64,000 nucleotides of DNA from assembly GCA_963703665.1 (NCBI GenBank), contig CAVPFB010000005.1:62001-126000 (forward strand). Direction: 5' to 3'. Positions 19,033 through 28,707 of this stretch are shown here, one piece after another. This DNA comes from AP-15 sp963703665. Its GTDB lineage: Bacteria > Pseudomonadota > Alphaproteobacteria > ATCC43930 > CGMCC-115725. Made by a program: the position numbers and the translations under genes. The notes below the pieces were generated by a model. The model saw only the letters and a list, made by a program, of their open reading frames with translations, searched no databases and was not told the origin of the DNA. Numbering within the stretch: the first letter of the stretch is position 1; each line of letters starts with the position of its first letter.

Positions 19033-19071
19033 TTGACATCTACCAAAGGATGTTGATATTCTATCAATATC
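19033..19071 (+). promoter_or_regulatory. Sigma70-like promoter with overlapping palindrome
   Basis: TTGACA at 19033-19038 and TATTCT at 19057-19062, spaced by 18 bases, stand 75-110 bases before the start of the unknown gene. Two overlapping inverted repeats cover the -10 element: TTGATA/TATCAA (19053-19058 and 19062-19067) and GATATT/AATATC (19055-19060 and 19066-19071). A repressor bound there would block the promoter. Confidence 0.5.
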
Positions 19072-19144
19072 TTAGTAATCGTTGGCGATCGGTCGAGGAG
19101 CCGCAAACGCCAGCACCCCTGATGTCGACCCTAGGAGCAGCGAG

Positions 19145-19981
19145 ATGAGCGTGATCTATCCGAACATTGTCCCCGACAACAATCTGCGCCTGCCGGACGC
19201 GTTGACAGTCAAACACGGTCCGGCCCCGCTCCTCGCCCGCTTCGTGCTCGAAGGCGACAAGGCGGCGCGTGAGCAGGGGATACGCTTGCGGCTGCGCCAT
19301 GACTTCGCCGAGCTGGCGTTCTTGAATGCCCAACATATCGCAACAGGAAGCTGGTATCCGCTGTTCGACATGGTGCATCCGGAATTGGTGGACTTGAACC
19401 CGGACAACGCTTTCTGGGTATCGGGTGAAAATGACGCCGGCGACATCGTTACCACTTGGGCAGGCCGGATCTACTATTGGCCCGACACGAATTTGGCCGA
19501 GCGGGCCGACGAGATGGGGTACGACGGCCGGCGCTGCATCATCACAGCACCAGCGGCACGGCTGATAACCGGAGTTGCGATTTGCGGTTCCGCCTCGTGG
19601 GTGCGGCCCGACTATCGGGGACGCTATCTTTCGCAGCTCATTCCGCGGGTGGCCAAAGCATACGCCTTCGCGCGCTGGCCGATCGACTGGTCATTCTGCT
19701 TCATCGCTGAAGCGAATTTAAAAAAGGGGCTTGCGGTCAGCTATGGGCAGCAGCATCTCAGCTTTAAAATTTCGTACCCGGGCTCGCATTTTGGCGAGAT
19801 CGCACTTGCTTATACGGCAGCCGACGAGACTTACCAAGAATTTGCTGCATTCCTAGAAGCCAAACTGTCCGGCCCCGAATATGGGAACTCCGAAACGCCA
19901 GACATGTCGACTGGCTTAGAGCACATGGTGACGAATACCTCCTCGGACGGCGTCTTCCAAGGCAGCAACAGCCGCTCGTAA
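19145..19981 (+). CDS. Unknown protein with GNAT-like acetyl-CoA motif
   Basis: A 278-residue soluble protein that I do not recognise. The stretch SASWVRPDYRGRYLSQLIPR (about residues 150-170) resembles motif A of GNAT acyltransferases (RxxGR), and the aromatic-rich text before it would fit the beta-sheet core. The last 50 codons overlap the convergent gene by 151 bases. The start ATG at 19145 follows GGAGCAGCG; a TTG at 19082 is the only upstream alternative. Base composition is less GC-rich than the neighbours, which together with the AT-rich promoter suggests acquisition. N-acyltransferase is the best guess, with low certainty. Confidence 0.65.
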   Translation: MSVIYPNIVPDNNLRLPDALTVKHGPAPLLARFVLEGDKAAREQGIRLRLRHDFAELAFLNAQHIATGSWYPLFDMVHPELVDLNPDNAFWVSGENDAGDIVTTWAGRIYYWPDTNLAERADEMGYDGRRCIITAPAARLITGVAICGSASWVRPDYRGRYLSQLIPRVAKAYAFARWPIDWSFCFIAEANLKKGLAVSYGQQHLSFKISYPGSHFGEIALAYTAADETYQEFAAFLEAKLSGPEYGNSETPDMSTGLEHMVTNTSSDGVFQGSNSRS

Positions 19982-20784
19982 CGGGTCATACGGCGCGGCT
20001 TTCCAGTTTCGTTTTCAAATTGCAGCATCGCCGAAACGAGATCGTAACGGGGCTGGCCCGAGGCGGCCACCGATTTGTAAGTTTCGCCGACCCACTCACC
20101 GTATTCTTTATCGGGCTGGTTCTCTACGTTTTCGCCGACGCCGTTGAGAAGATATGTCCCCATCCATCGATGCCCGTCACCGATGAAGCGGAATCGCGGC
20201 GCACGCCCGTTGGGCATGATGCCGATGATGATCAGCCGCGACAGAAGATCGTGCCGCAACGCCAATGCAGTGATGCTCGGATCAAAATGAGCGAAGGAGA
20301 CTCGCCACTTTTGAGCTAGCGGGCGAAGCTGATTTGGTTCGTCGGAGCACAGTCTCGCAAAGTCCTTAGGTTCGACAACAAATCTTTCGGTAGGCGCTGG
20401 TGCGAACATAGGCGCGCACAATTCAGATAGACGCGAAACCGCACCTTCTTTCGACGAGGTGATTTCGGAATGCCATGCCCGGTCGAAATATTTGATACGG
20501 AACAATCTAACCTGGGATGACAGCAGCTGTTGCTGGACTGCGAGCAAGGCGGGCAGTTCGATGTTGCAGGGGTGCAGCTCGATCTCGATGAGGGAGTCGT
20601 CCAGAATCTGAAACTTGACAAAACCGAGGTTCTTCACGGCGAAGGTTGCGGCGTCGTAATCGGGTTCGGGATCGCCCAAGGCAGCGAGAAACTCCGCGCT
20701 GTCCTCGAGCACCCAGCGTCCATCGGGGGTGACCAACATGGTAAGGCGGTTCACGGCAGCCCTCGCAGTATTGACGGTGATCAT
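19831..20784 (-). CDS. Unknown protein with PAS_5-like C-terminal half
   Basis: A 317-residue soluble protein. The N-terminal 140 residues show no recognisable domain. The C-terminal part (FRFIGDGHRWMGTYLLNG, then PRRMTRYERLLLPW) resembles the PAS_5 family (DUF1488-like alphaproteobacterial PAS proteins) in which RYERLLLP is a hallmark. The gene is convergent with the GNAT-like gene and overlaps it by 151 bases, an unusually long antisense overlap of two apparently real genes. A sensory role is possible, but neither partner nor output domain is visible. Confidence 0.6.
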   Translation of the reverse strand: MITVNTARAAVNRLTMLVTPDGRWVLEDSAEFLAALGDPEPDYDAATFAVKNLGFVKFQILDDSLIEIELHPCNIELPALLAVQQQLLSSQVRLFRIKYFDRAWHSEITSSKEGAVSRLSELCAPMFAPAPTERFVVEPKDFARLCSDEPNQLRPLAQKWRVSFAHFDPSITALALRHDLLSRLIIIGIMPNGRAPRFRFIGDGHRWMGTYLLNGVGENVENQPDKEYGEWVGETYKSVAASGQPRYDLVSAMLQFENETGKPRRMTRYERLLLPWKTPSEEVFVTMCSKPVDMSGVSEFPYSGPDSLASRNAANSW

Positions 20785-21443
20785 CCGAGCTTGATCGCCG
20801 ATGCTTCATGTTAGGGGCCATAGGTTAATCAAAGGTGAATCCTGCCGGTATGGCGCTGGTCACGGGGACGTCAGCATCGTCGGGCAGTGTTGCACAATGT
20901 TTCTTAACAATTTCGTTCTCTCCTCGGTACCATGGTCGAGATCATCGGTTCTCCGGTATCGAGGTCGGCGGGGCGCGGCTGGCGGTCATTGCCGCTGTTG
21001 CGGCCACGGTGCCGCTCGTCGGCGTGCGGTGGCTCTCGGCGTCGCGGGCTGTCTCACAATCCGCTTGAGCAAGCCGAACCGGGTCCTGCGCGGAGGCGCG
21101 CTGTGGCCGGTACGACATTGGTGCGCCACGATCATCGTCGGAAGTGAGATGTTCGCCGCAGCGGCACTGTCCAGCGCCTCGCTTGCCGGTCGCGATCTCG
21201 CCGCGCGGACGCGCCTTTAGGGCGATTTTCTGACGCCCGAGAATTAGGCTCGTTGGATAATCAGAATAGCCGCGCGCAAAAATCAAGGACGGGGAGATAT
21301 GAGAAGAATACCGGGCTGTGGGCGCCGTGTCAATTCGACGCGGATCGGGCGGCGCTGCCGGAGGAGCCTGGCGAGAGGAGCCGGAGGGACGCCTCCGCCG
21401 TCAAGCGGCTGGAAATGCCGTTCCTGAGCATAACCAACTGGCA
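20785..21443. other. Gene-free stretch before the MFS gene
   Basis: About 660 bases without a supportable gene. One frame around 20930-21070 reads DHRFSGIEVGGARLAVIAAVAATVPLVG, which has the look of a decayed membrane-protein start, but it has no start context and matches nothing I know. Confidence 0.4.
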
Positions 21444-22979
21444 ATGAAAGGTTCCCGCGCCCGGACGCGACGCGACTTGCCCGAGGCCGTGCCGCGCGCT
21501 TTGGGTAGACAGGGACCGCAAGCCGAAATCGGCGCAGACCCGGGCCTCTTATCGCGGTCGGGGCGTCGCCAGGCGACCCTTTCCTTGATGATCGCGACGG
21601 CGATGCAGGCCTTCGACGCCACCATCGCCAACGTTGCATTGCCGCAGCTCGAGCGCGGCTTAGGCGGCGGCATCGATCTCGGCTCCTGGGTGATGGCGAG
21701 TTATCTTTGCGCATCGGCGGTGACGGCGCTGATGACCGGGCGGTTTCGCCGCCGCTGGGGCGCGCGACCGATCTTTACGGCCGCGATCGCGATGTTCGTC
21801 CTGGCCTCTTTGCTGTGCGCACTGGCGACCGCTCCTGATGAGCTGATCCTGTTTCGGCTGATCCAGGGGGCGGCAGCCGGCATCATTCAACCGTTGGCGC
21901 AGGCGATTATCCTCGACCTCTATCCCAAGCATGAGCACGGCCGCATGCTGGCGATATGGGGGGCAACAATCATGGCCGGACCGATGCTGGGCCCGCTCCT
22001 CGGCGGCCTTATCACCGATCTTGCCTCGTGGCGGTGGATCTTTGCGGTGAATGCGCCGATCGGTGCGATCGCGATGTTGGGCCTGGGTTCGATTCCGTCC
22101 CGCGCAGCGCCGGACGGCGGGGGCCGGATCGACCGGCTCGGGATCGCGCTGCTGGTCATCGCGGTGAGTTCGCTCCAGTTGGCGCTCCAGCGCAGCATCG
22201 GTCGCCTCTGGCCGCCTACGCCGGAAACCATCGGCGCAGCAGCCGTCGCCGTCATCGCCATCGCCGCGATCGCGGTTCAGAGCCGATATTCACGCTTTCT
22301 GGTGTTCCGATTCGACTTGTTTCGCGACGCAAATTTTGCGCTCGCTGCCGCCTACACTTTCTTGATCGGCGCCCTGCTGTTTACGACCATCGTCTTTGTG
22401 CCAGCGCTCAGCGAAGGCCCGCTCGGCTGGGACGCCACGCAGGCCGGCTTGGCGATCGCTCCGCGAGGAGTCGGAACGATGACGACGATGCTGGCGATCC
22501 GTTATGTGATCGACCGGGTCGATCATCGCGCCCTGATCGCGATCGGCTTGATCGTGACCGGCGGCGCGCTCGAATTGATGTCACGAGTGCCGCCCCAGGG
22601 AGGAGAATTATGGCTGGCTGCGACCGGCGCGGCGCAAGGGGTCGGCGTCGGAATGTTATTCACCCCACTCACCACCCTCGCCTTTTCGACCCTCAGCCCC
22701 GACCTGCGCACCGACGCGGCCGGGGTTTACAGCCTCGCGCGGCAATTGGGATGTGCCGCCGGAGTGGCCATAATGACAGCGTTGCTGCAGGCGAGGATCG
22801 AAAGCGGGGTGGTTGAATTCTACCGCCATGGTGCGATCGCCGGGGCCTCGTCGATGCCCGCGTTTGAAGCCGCCTCCTTTGCGGCTTACACCGATTGCTT
22901 CCGAACCTTGGCGATCGGTGCCGTAGCGGCGATTCCCGGGATCCTGCTGTTTCGCAGCGTTCGCAGGACAGGCAGCTGA
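21444..22979 (+). CDS. MFS transporter, DHA2 (14-helix) drug exporter type
   Basis: A 511-residue proton-driven exporter with about 14 helices. Helix 1 contains MIATAMQAFDATIANVALPQ, the DHA2 motif D1, and GRFRRRWGARP is the MFS loop 2-3 motif A. GGLITDLASWRWIFAVN follows helix 5, as in EmrB/QacA proteins. The chosen ATG at 21444 gives a 40-residue basic N-terminal extension before helix 1; GTGs upstream would lengthen it further. No periplasmic adaptor gene (EmrA) or regulator is adjacent. The histidine kinase gene is convergent 63 bases downstream. Confidence 0.85.
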   Translation: MKGSRARTRRDLPEAVPRALGRQGPQAEIGADPGLLSRSGRRQATLSLMIATAMQAFDATIANVALPQLERGLGGGIDLGSWVMASYLCASAVTALMTGRFRRRWGARPIFTAAIAMFVLASLLCALATAPDELILFRLIQGAAAGIIQPLAQAIILDLYPKHEHGRMLAIWGATIMAGPMLGPLLGGLITDLASWRWIFAVNAPIGAIAMLGLGSIPSRAAPDGGGRIDRLGIALLVIAVSSLQLALQRSIGRLWPPTPETIGAAAVAVIAIAAIAVQSRYSRFLVFRFDLFRDANFALAAAYTFLIGALLFTTIVFVPALSEGPLGWDATQAGLAIAPRGVGTMTTMLAIRYVIDRVDHRALIAIGLIVTGGALELMSRVPPQGGELWLAATGAAQGVGVGMLFTPLTTLAFSTLSPDLRTDAAGVYSLARQLGCAAGVAIMTALLQARIESGVVEFYRHGAIAGASSMPAFEAASFAAYTDCFRTLAIGAVAAIPGILLFRSVRRTGS

Positions 22980-23042
22980 GCAAAGCGGGCCGCGGCTCGT
23001 GTCCAGCCCCGAGAGCGCGGTTCGCCAGCCGCGCCGGCTCCC

Positions 23043-25211
23043 TCACTCGACCGATGGGGGGTCCGAACGCATGATCGACTTGCCCTCGAAGACCGCTCTG
23101 GCCGGCTGCATCGGCAGCACGAGGCGGACTGTCGTCCCCTCGCCTGAGCGGCTGAGGATCGTCAGTGTCCCGCCATGCGCTTCAACCAGGCCCTTGGTAA
23201 TCGGCAGGCCCAGCCCAGTGCCGCCATAATTGCGCGTTGTTGCCGGCTTTGCCTGGCCGAAGGGCTGCAACGCGCGCAGCTGCTCCTCCGCGTCCATTCC
23301 GATACCGTGATCCTGGACCTCGACCACCGCCAAGTCGGGTCGTTCGGTACTGACAGAGACCCGAACTTTGCCCCCTTCCTGGGAAAACTTGATGGCATTC
23401 GACAGTAGATTAAGGAAGATCTGCTTCATGGAGCGCTCGTCAGCCCATATGATGACGGGTTCGACGGATATCCGGGTGACAAATTCGATACTACGACTGC
23501 CGGCCCGCTCGTGCACGATGCGGATGACATCGGCAATCACGGTCTGCAAGGTGACCGGCTCTTTCTGCAGCTCGAGCTTGCCCGCTTCGATTTTTGACAT
23601 GTCGAGGACGTCATTGATAATCGACAGCAGATGGAGACTGCTGGCGTGCACGTCCTTTATGTATTCGAGGTATTTTTCATTGGTCACCGGCCCGAACAGC
23701 TCCTGTGCAATGATCTCAGTAAAGCCGATGATGGCGTTGAGCGGGGTGCGCAATTCGTGGCTCATGTTGGCCAGAAATTCGCTTTTGGAGTGGTTCGCGA
23801 GCTCGGCTTGACTGCGCGCCTCTCGCAGCTTGCTTTCGCCGGCCTTTAGCTCGGTAATGTCCAAATAGACCGAGACCACGGCGCCGTCGGGCATGGGACT
23901 GCGCCGGATCTGCAAGGTGCGGCCAGTCGGGGTCAGCCGCTCCTTGACGGCCGGCACCTCGCGATAAAAACGTTCGAGGCGGCGAGCGACTTCCGCTTGC
24001 GGCCCCGCCTCGCCGAAATCCCCGCGAACCGCCTGACGCATCAAGATATCACAGAGCGGCGCGCCCAGGGCGAGATCAATCGGCAGATCGAGCAGTTCGC
24101 AAAAGCGGCGATTGCGCGCGATCAGGCGGCCGCGGTCGTCGAAGACGCTGAGGCCTTCCCCGATGCTTTCGAGAGTACTCTGCAGCAACGCGCTCTGGCG
24201 CTTGAGCCTCGCCTCGCTGCGGCGCAGAAAGGCGGCCGAAAATTGACCGCGTCGCAGGGCGCGCACCGCAAGCCACGCGAGAGCGCTGGCGGTCATCGCG
24301 AACAACCCGAACGCCGCCGCCGCGATAGCGCACTCCCGGTACCATCGCCGCAGGATGTCGATGCGCGCCCTCGAAACGGAAACAATCAGCGGGCGGTCCT
24401 GCACTCGGCGAAAGGCGCGCAACGCGCCCTCTCCGGCTTGACCCGGCAAGAGCCGGATTAGGCCCTCTCTCCGTTTCGCGGCAGCGGTGAGCATCGCCTC
24501 GGCGAAAACCGGCACCGCTCCAATAGTCACGTTTTAACTCGGCGCGCTCGCGACCAGGGTCCCGTCGTCGAGCAGCAGCTCGATACGGGTTTGCCCGCCC
24601 GGCTGGATCGTGTTGTAGAAATCGGTGAGGGCGGCAATCGGCACCTCGGCCGCAATCACCCCAATGGTCGCGCCGTCGCGCCTCAGCGGCCGGCTCGCCA
24701 TGATCGACCAACCCGCAACGGCATGATGGCGCTCGGGCTGTCCAATGTGGAGCATCGCCGCCGTTCCCGCACGATGCGCTGTAACAAAGCGCCTAAGAGC
24801 ATCGGCGTCGCCCTCCTCCGCGACGAAGTTCGCCCGGTTGACGACACGGCCCTCGGCGTCCAAAATCAGGATATTGCTGACGGCCAGGTTTTGCTCGTTG
24901 AATTGGCGGAGCAGGGTTTGAAGCGAGGGGTCGTTGAGCGGGATTCTCGGCAGTACTGCATCGACGATCCGCTCGATGCCGACGAGCATGGCTTCGATCT
25001 CGAACAGCGAGCGGCCGGTGCCAATCTCGGCCGACCGCGCAGTCCTCTGGAGCGCCGCTCCGGCATCGCCGACGGCCCGGCTATAGGAGTTCTGTTCCGA
25101 CCAGAACGTGCCCACGCCATAAGCGACAATAACGACCGCACTCAGCGCAACAACAGCATGCTGCGGTCGAACGCGTCTGCGTCGCAGAAATATGAACGGT
25201 GGGAAGCGCAT
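23043..25211 (-). pseudogene. Cache-domain hybrid-free sensor histidine kinase split by in-frame TAA
   Basis: One 723-codon frame is interrupted only by a TAA at 24534-24536; sequence on both sides stays in the same frame and belongs to one protein. N-terminal part: a helix, then a periplasmic cache-like sensor (EIGTGRSLFEIEAMLVGIERIV). After the stop: the end of the sensor, a second helix, a PAS domain (LESIGEGLSVFDDRGRL), HisKA with NMSHELRTPLNAIIGF (phosphoacceptor His) and HATPase with DHGIGM and GGTGLGLPI. No response regulator is next to it. Without read-through, the downstream piece from a GTG at 24530 could still give a membrane-anchored kinase lacking most of the sensor. Confidence 0.75.
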
Positions 25212-25265
25212 GAGACCTGGCTCACACAGCCGAGTTGCCAACCGGCTCAATCGACCCTTCGGCAT

Positions 25266-25769
25266 CAGCCCGCGAAGCCCGAAGTCGTTGCATCATTCGG
25301 CTCAATCCGCACCGCCTGGTTCCACAGAACCCTCCGTCGCCGGCTTCCGCATGTTGCCCGGCCGGCTGCACGCGCGCGCAGCCTTACCCACATCCCAACG
25401 AACCCTCTCGGCAATAGTTGACGCTGTCGGCTAAGATATGCTTACCGAGCCGGGTGCGAGCCTGCACTGGCGTCCGACTGTGGCGATTTCGGATTGCGCG
25501 CCGGCAGATGCACCGGCGCTTTTGGCGCCTGATCGATCAGTCCGCCCGGCTGACTGCACACTTGTCAACAATCCCCCGCGCATGTGCGGCGCCGGCCGCG
25601 CTTGATCGGCCCCGTGCCCTTGCCCTCCCAAACGCTCTCTTTGCGAAAGGCGTGCACGAAGTACGCGCAGCCACCCGAGCATCTCCCATCTATCTTTTAA
25701 CTGTTCAGCCCTCCAAGCGAACGCCTGCGCTTCGCGATCGGGGCAAGCCGCCCTCGGCTGGAGCCGATT
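25266..25769. other. Gene-free stretch upstream of the sensor kinase
   Basis: About 500 bases between the kinase start and the 3' end of the oxidoreductase operon. Open frames here lack motifs and ribosome sites. It presumably carries the kinase promoter, but no clear -35/-10 pair was seen. Confidence 0.4.
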
Positions 25770-27176
25770 TTAAGATCGGCAGTCCTGATCCCCCCCATCA
25801 TCGGGTTCGGCGCCAGCGAACTCGAGGGCAGCGAGGGCCCCCAAGGTAATCGGCTTGAGAGGAGCCCGCGGGCGCAGGCTGCCGACTTCGGCAATCGATT
25901 TGCCTGAAGTGTCGGCGATGATTGCCGCGGCTATCGGCCCGCAGATGCGACCCTGACAGAACCCCATCCCGCACCGCGTGAAGGCCTTCAGCTGGTTCGG
26001 ACCGGAAGCGCCGAGACGGGCGGCCTGCCGGATGCAACCGACCGAAACCTCCTCGCAGCGGCAGGCAACGATCTTGTCATCTTCTGGGGCGAGTACCGAG
26101 TGCGGCGGACGATAGAGGCGATCGAGAAACCGGCGCGGCGCGCGCTGGCGGTCGAATGCCGCGCGGATCGGCTGGGCGCGTCGATCGCGCTCCGCCTCGC
26201 CGATATGACCGAGCAGCATCGCCGCGTCGAGCGCGGCGAGCTGTCCCGATAGGACCGCCGCTGCGGCGCCGGCAATCCCGCCGCCGTCTCCAGCCACCGC
26301 GACACAGGGCAAGCTCGTTTGACCCCAGGCATCGAGCGCGGGTCGCCAGCTGAGCTGCTCTTCGTCCCAATGGTGATGCAGTTGCAAGGCTTGGCTCATC
26401 TGCACATTCGGGATCACCCCTTCATGCAGCAAAAGCTGATCGGCAGCGATCTCGCCGGCGTTCCATCCCACGCGCTCCAGGTCGGTCCGCCCGATCGCCC
26501 GCAGGGCGCGTACGCCGCGCCGGATCGGAATGCCGGCGCGCCTTACCGCCGCTAGCAATCGCAACCCCTTGATCAGCGGCGGGCGACCGGGCCAGCGGTT
26601 CCAAAACAGCCGAGCGGCTTCGCAGTAATTCTCCGACGGCGTCGTCTCGAGGATCGCAACGGGGGGCGCCCCGGCACGCGTCAGCTGAGAAGCGACCGAG
26701 TAGATCAGCGGGCCCTGTCCCGCCAGCACCGTGCGCCCTTCCGGAACGAGGTCTGAGGTCTTCAGCAGAACCTGCATAGCACCGGCCGTCATCACCCCCG
26801 GCAACGTCCAACCCGAGATCGGCACCGGGCGTTCGATGGCCCCGGTGGCGAGCAGCACTCTGCGTGCGGACACCACTTCGGTCGATCCGGAGGCATCGAG
26901 ATAGAGCGTGCCGTCAGGCTCGACGTGCCACACTTTGGTCCCGGGCCGATAATCGACGCGGCTGGCGCGCAGGGCCGCGACGAGCGAGCGGCCGGCAAGG
27001 TCATCCGGACCGAGCAGGCTGCCCGGCGGGGCGCCTTCGGCCGCGCGATAGATCTGACCGCCCGGCGCGACCTGCTCATCGACGAGCATCGTGTCGATGC
27101 CAAGTTCGTCGGCGAGCGCGGCCGCCGCCATGCCGGCCGGACCGGCGCCGATCACGGCGAAATCGAGCGATTTCAT
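25770..27176 (-). CDS. FAD/NAD(P)-dependent oxidoreductase with C-terminal BFD-like [2Fe-2S] domain
   Basis: Large flavin subunit of a multi-subunit amine or imino-acid dehydrogenase (HcnB/OoxA/LhpA-like), 468 residues. The FAD Rossmann motif is FAVIGAGPAGMAAA at residues 5-18 and a second nucleotide motif appears around VAVAGDGGGIAGA. The C-terminal 80 residues carry a BFD-type cluster site: CRCEEVSVGCIRQAARLG, then CGMGFCQGRICG. The ATG at 27176 overlaps the stop of the small [2Fe-2S] gene (ATGA), fixing the start. Product chemistry (hydroxyproline, opine, glycine to cyanide) is not decidable here; no proline racemase or opine permease is adjacent. Confidence 0.85.
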   Translation of the reverse strand: MKSLDFAVIGAGPAGMAAAALADELGIDTMLVDEQVAPGGQIYRAAEGAPPGSLLGPDDLAGRSLVAALRASRVDYRPGTKVWHVEPDGTLYLDASGSTEVVSARRVLLATGAIERPVPISGWTLPGVMTAGAMQVLLKTSDLVPEGRTVLAGQGPLIYSVASQLTRAGAPPVAILETTPSENYCEAARLFWNRWPGRPPLIKGLRLLAAVRRAGIPIRRGVRALRAIGRTDLERVGWNAGEIAADQLLLHEGVIPNVQMSQALQLHHHWDEEQLSWRPALDAWGQTSLPCVAVAGDGGGIAGAAAAVLSGQLAALDAAMLLGHIGEAERDRRAQPIRAAFDRQRAPRRFLDRLYRPPHSVLAPEDDKIVACRCEEVSVGCIRQAARLGASGPNQLKAFTRCGMGFCQGRICGPIAAAIIADTSGKSIAEVGSLRPRAPLKPITLGALAALEFAGAEPDDGGDQDCRS

Positions 27177-27478
27177 GCCTTCGAGTCGATCCACCGGGGC
27201 CGCGATTGGCGGCGGATGCGCATACCGGGGCGCGCCGCCACCAAGCAGCTTTGTCGGTTCGGCACACCGTCGATTTCAGCAAGACAGCCGAAGCAGATCC
27301 CGATCATGCAATAGGGTGCCCGCCCGGAGCCGTCGATCGAGGTGTCGCTGAAACTGCGGAACCCGGCCGAGAGCATCGCCGCCGCTGCCGATGCGCCCCT
27401 CGGAACTCGGACCGGGCGGCCTTCGACGATCACGGCGACGGTGGTCGCCGGCGTGCTGTCAGGCCGCGGCCGGAACAT
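27173..27478 (-). CDS. Small (2Fe-2S)-binding ferredoxin-like subunit
   Basis: A 101-residue ferredoxin-like subunit (HcnA/OoxB/LhpE type) that passes electrons between the two flavin subunits of the complex. The cluster ligands are in APYCMIGICFGC followed by a last Cys 13 residues later (NRQSC), the spacing seen in this small-subunit family. It begins 20 bases inside the end of the upstream oxidase gene and ends overlapping the downstream flavoprotein start, so three subunits are packed without gaps. Confidence 0.85.
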   Translation of the reverse strand: MFRPRPDSTPATTVAVIVEGRPVRVPRGASAAAAMLSAGFRSFSDTSIDGSGRAPYCMIGICFGCLAEIDGVPNRQSCLVAARPGMRIRRQSRPRWIDSKA

Positions 27479-28574
27479 CGAATCGCCTCGCCGAAAACGG
27501 ATCGAGCGCCCGGTCGAACGCGCCGGCCGCGATCATCGGTGCGAGGACATTGGCATGCGCCCCCGCCAAGGTCACGCCGCTGTGACAGTTGGCGGTGAAG
27601 GCGCCGGAGAAGCGTTCGGACTGGTCGTAGATCGGCAGGCCGTCGGGCGGCATCACGCGCAGCGCCGCCCAGGCGCGGACGATCTGCACATCGGCCAGCC
27701 ACGGGAAGGAGAGCACCGCGCGCCGCGCGATCGCCCGCATCACTGCGGGTTTCTGGCCGGTGTCGAAGCCGACATCTTCCTGGCTGTCGCCGAGCATGAT
27801 CGCGCCTTCGATGGTCTGTCGGATCGTGGTGGTCGGCATCGGCAACCGCCGCGGCACCCGCTCGGTCACGAGGATCTGCCCCCTCTGGGGCCGTACCGCA
27901 GCTTTCAGCCCGAACCGAGGCGCCAAGCGCGCGTTGCCGAGGCCGGCGGCAAGGACAACTCTGGGTGCACCTAGCTCGCCGTCGACGGTATGGATGCGAA
28001 AGTCGCCCGGCGCCACCGCGGCCTCGGCGATCGTAAGGTTGGGAATGTACCGCCCGCCATTATCGACAAACCCCTTGTGCAATGCGTGAAGCAGGTTGAG
28101 GGGGTTCGCGTGGCCGTCATAAGGGGTATGGGATGCGCCGGTTACCGCCGGCCCGACCCCAGGCAACATATCGGCGACCTCGCGGTGATCGAGCATGCGA
28201 AAATCGAAGCCGAAATTGCCGCTTTGCAGACGCATCCGCTCCATGCGCAGACGGCGCTCGTCCAGTTCGACCGCACCGAGACAGAGATGAAGGCCCCCGG
28301 GCCGCTCGTGCCCGACTGCGATCCCGGTTTTCTCCAGCAATTCGGCGGCGAGCCTCGGCCATTCGTCGGCGGAGCGCCGCGTCCAGCGCTGATAGTGCGG
28401 CGCACCGTCGCCTTTGCTCTGCACCCAGACAAGCCCAAAATTGCCCCGCGACGCGCGGAACGCAACGTCGCCTTCATCGACTAAGACCGTCCGCAGCCCG
28501 GCGCGGGTGATCCCATAAGCTATCGCAGAGCCGACCAGACCGCCGCCGATTACGATCGCATCATAGCGCGTCAC
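27459..28574 (-). CDS. FAD-dependent oxidoreductase, DadA/glycine-oxidase family (catalytic subunit)
   Basis: Catalytic subunit of about 371 residues that oxidises the amine substrate. The N-terminal Rossmann motif YDAIVIGGGLVGSAIAYG starts at residue 4, and the C-terminal family text CHSGVTLAGAHA closes the FAD site. The start is a GTG at 28574, chosen because GGAGGAG lies eight bases upstream; upstream ATGs run into the divergent DjlA-like gene. First gene of a three-gene operon encoding an HcnABC/LhpBEF-like heterotrimer. The divergent start of the DjlA-like gene is 133 bases away. Confidence 0.85.
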   Translation of the reverse strand: MTRYDAIVIGGGLVGSAIAYGITRAGLRTVLVDEGDVAFRASRGNFGLVWVQSKGDGAPHYQRWTRRSADEWPRLAAELLEKTGIAVGHERPGGLHLCLGAVELDERRLRMERMRLQSGNFGFDFRMLDHREVADMLPGVGPAVTGASHTPYDGHANPLNLLHALHKGFVDNGGRYIPNLTIAEAAVAPGDFRIHTVDGELGAPRVVLAAGLGNARLAPRFGLKAAVRPQRGQILVTERVPRRLPMPTTTIRQTIEGAIMLGDSQEDVGFDTGQKPAVMRAIARRAVLSFPWLADVQIVRAWAALRVMPPDGLPIYDQSERFSGAFTANCHSGVTLAGAHANVLAPMIAAGAFDRALDPFSARRFDVPAAA

Positions 28575-28707
28575 CTCGCGTCTCCTCCGCTCGCCCCGAC
28601 TTGCGTTTCGGCCGCCGAACAGTAGCATGGCCGGAAACCAGGGGAGAACCGACAGAACGGCGCCGCTGCGCCGGCTCGAGCGGTTTGGCACCACGGTTTC
28701 GGGTCCG

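Noticed and set aside
19145..19981. Acyl-homoserine-lactone synthase
   Set aside because: The size and aromatic text first suggested LuxI, but the conserved LuxI residues are missing and no luxR gene or lux box is nearby.
20801..21220. 139-codon frame with a Cys-rich middle as a real gene
   Set aside because: Cysteines arise from GC-rich codons, no start signal, and no relation to a family.
24534..24536. Recoding (selenocysteine or read-through) of the TAA in the sensor kinase
   Set aside because: TAA is not a recoding stop in bacteria of this kind and no structural element follows it.
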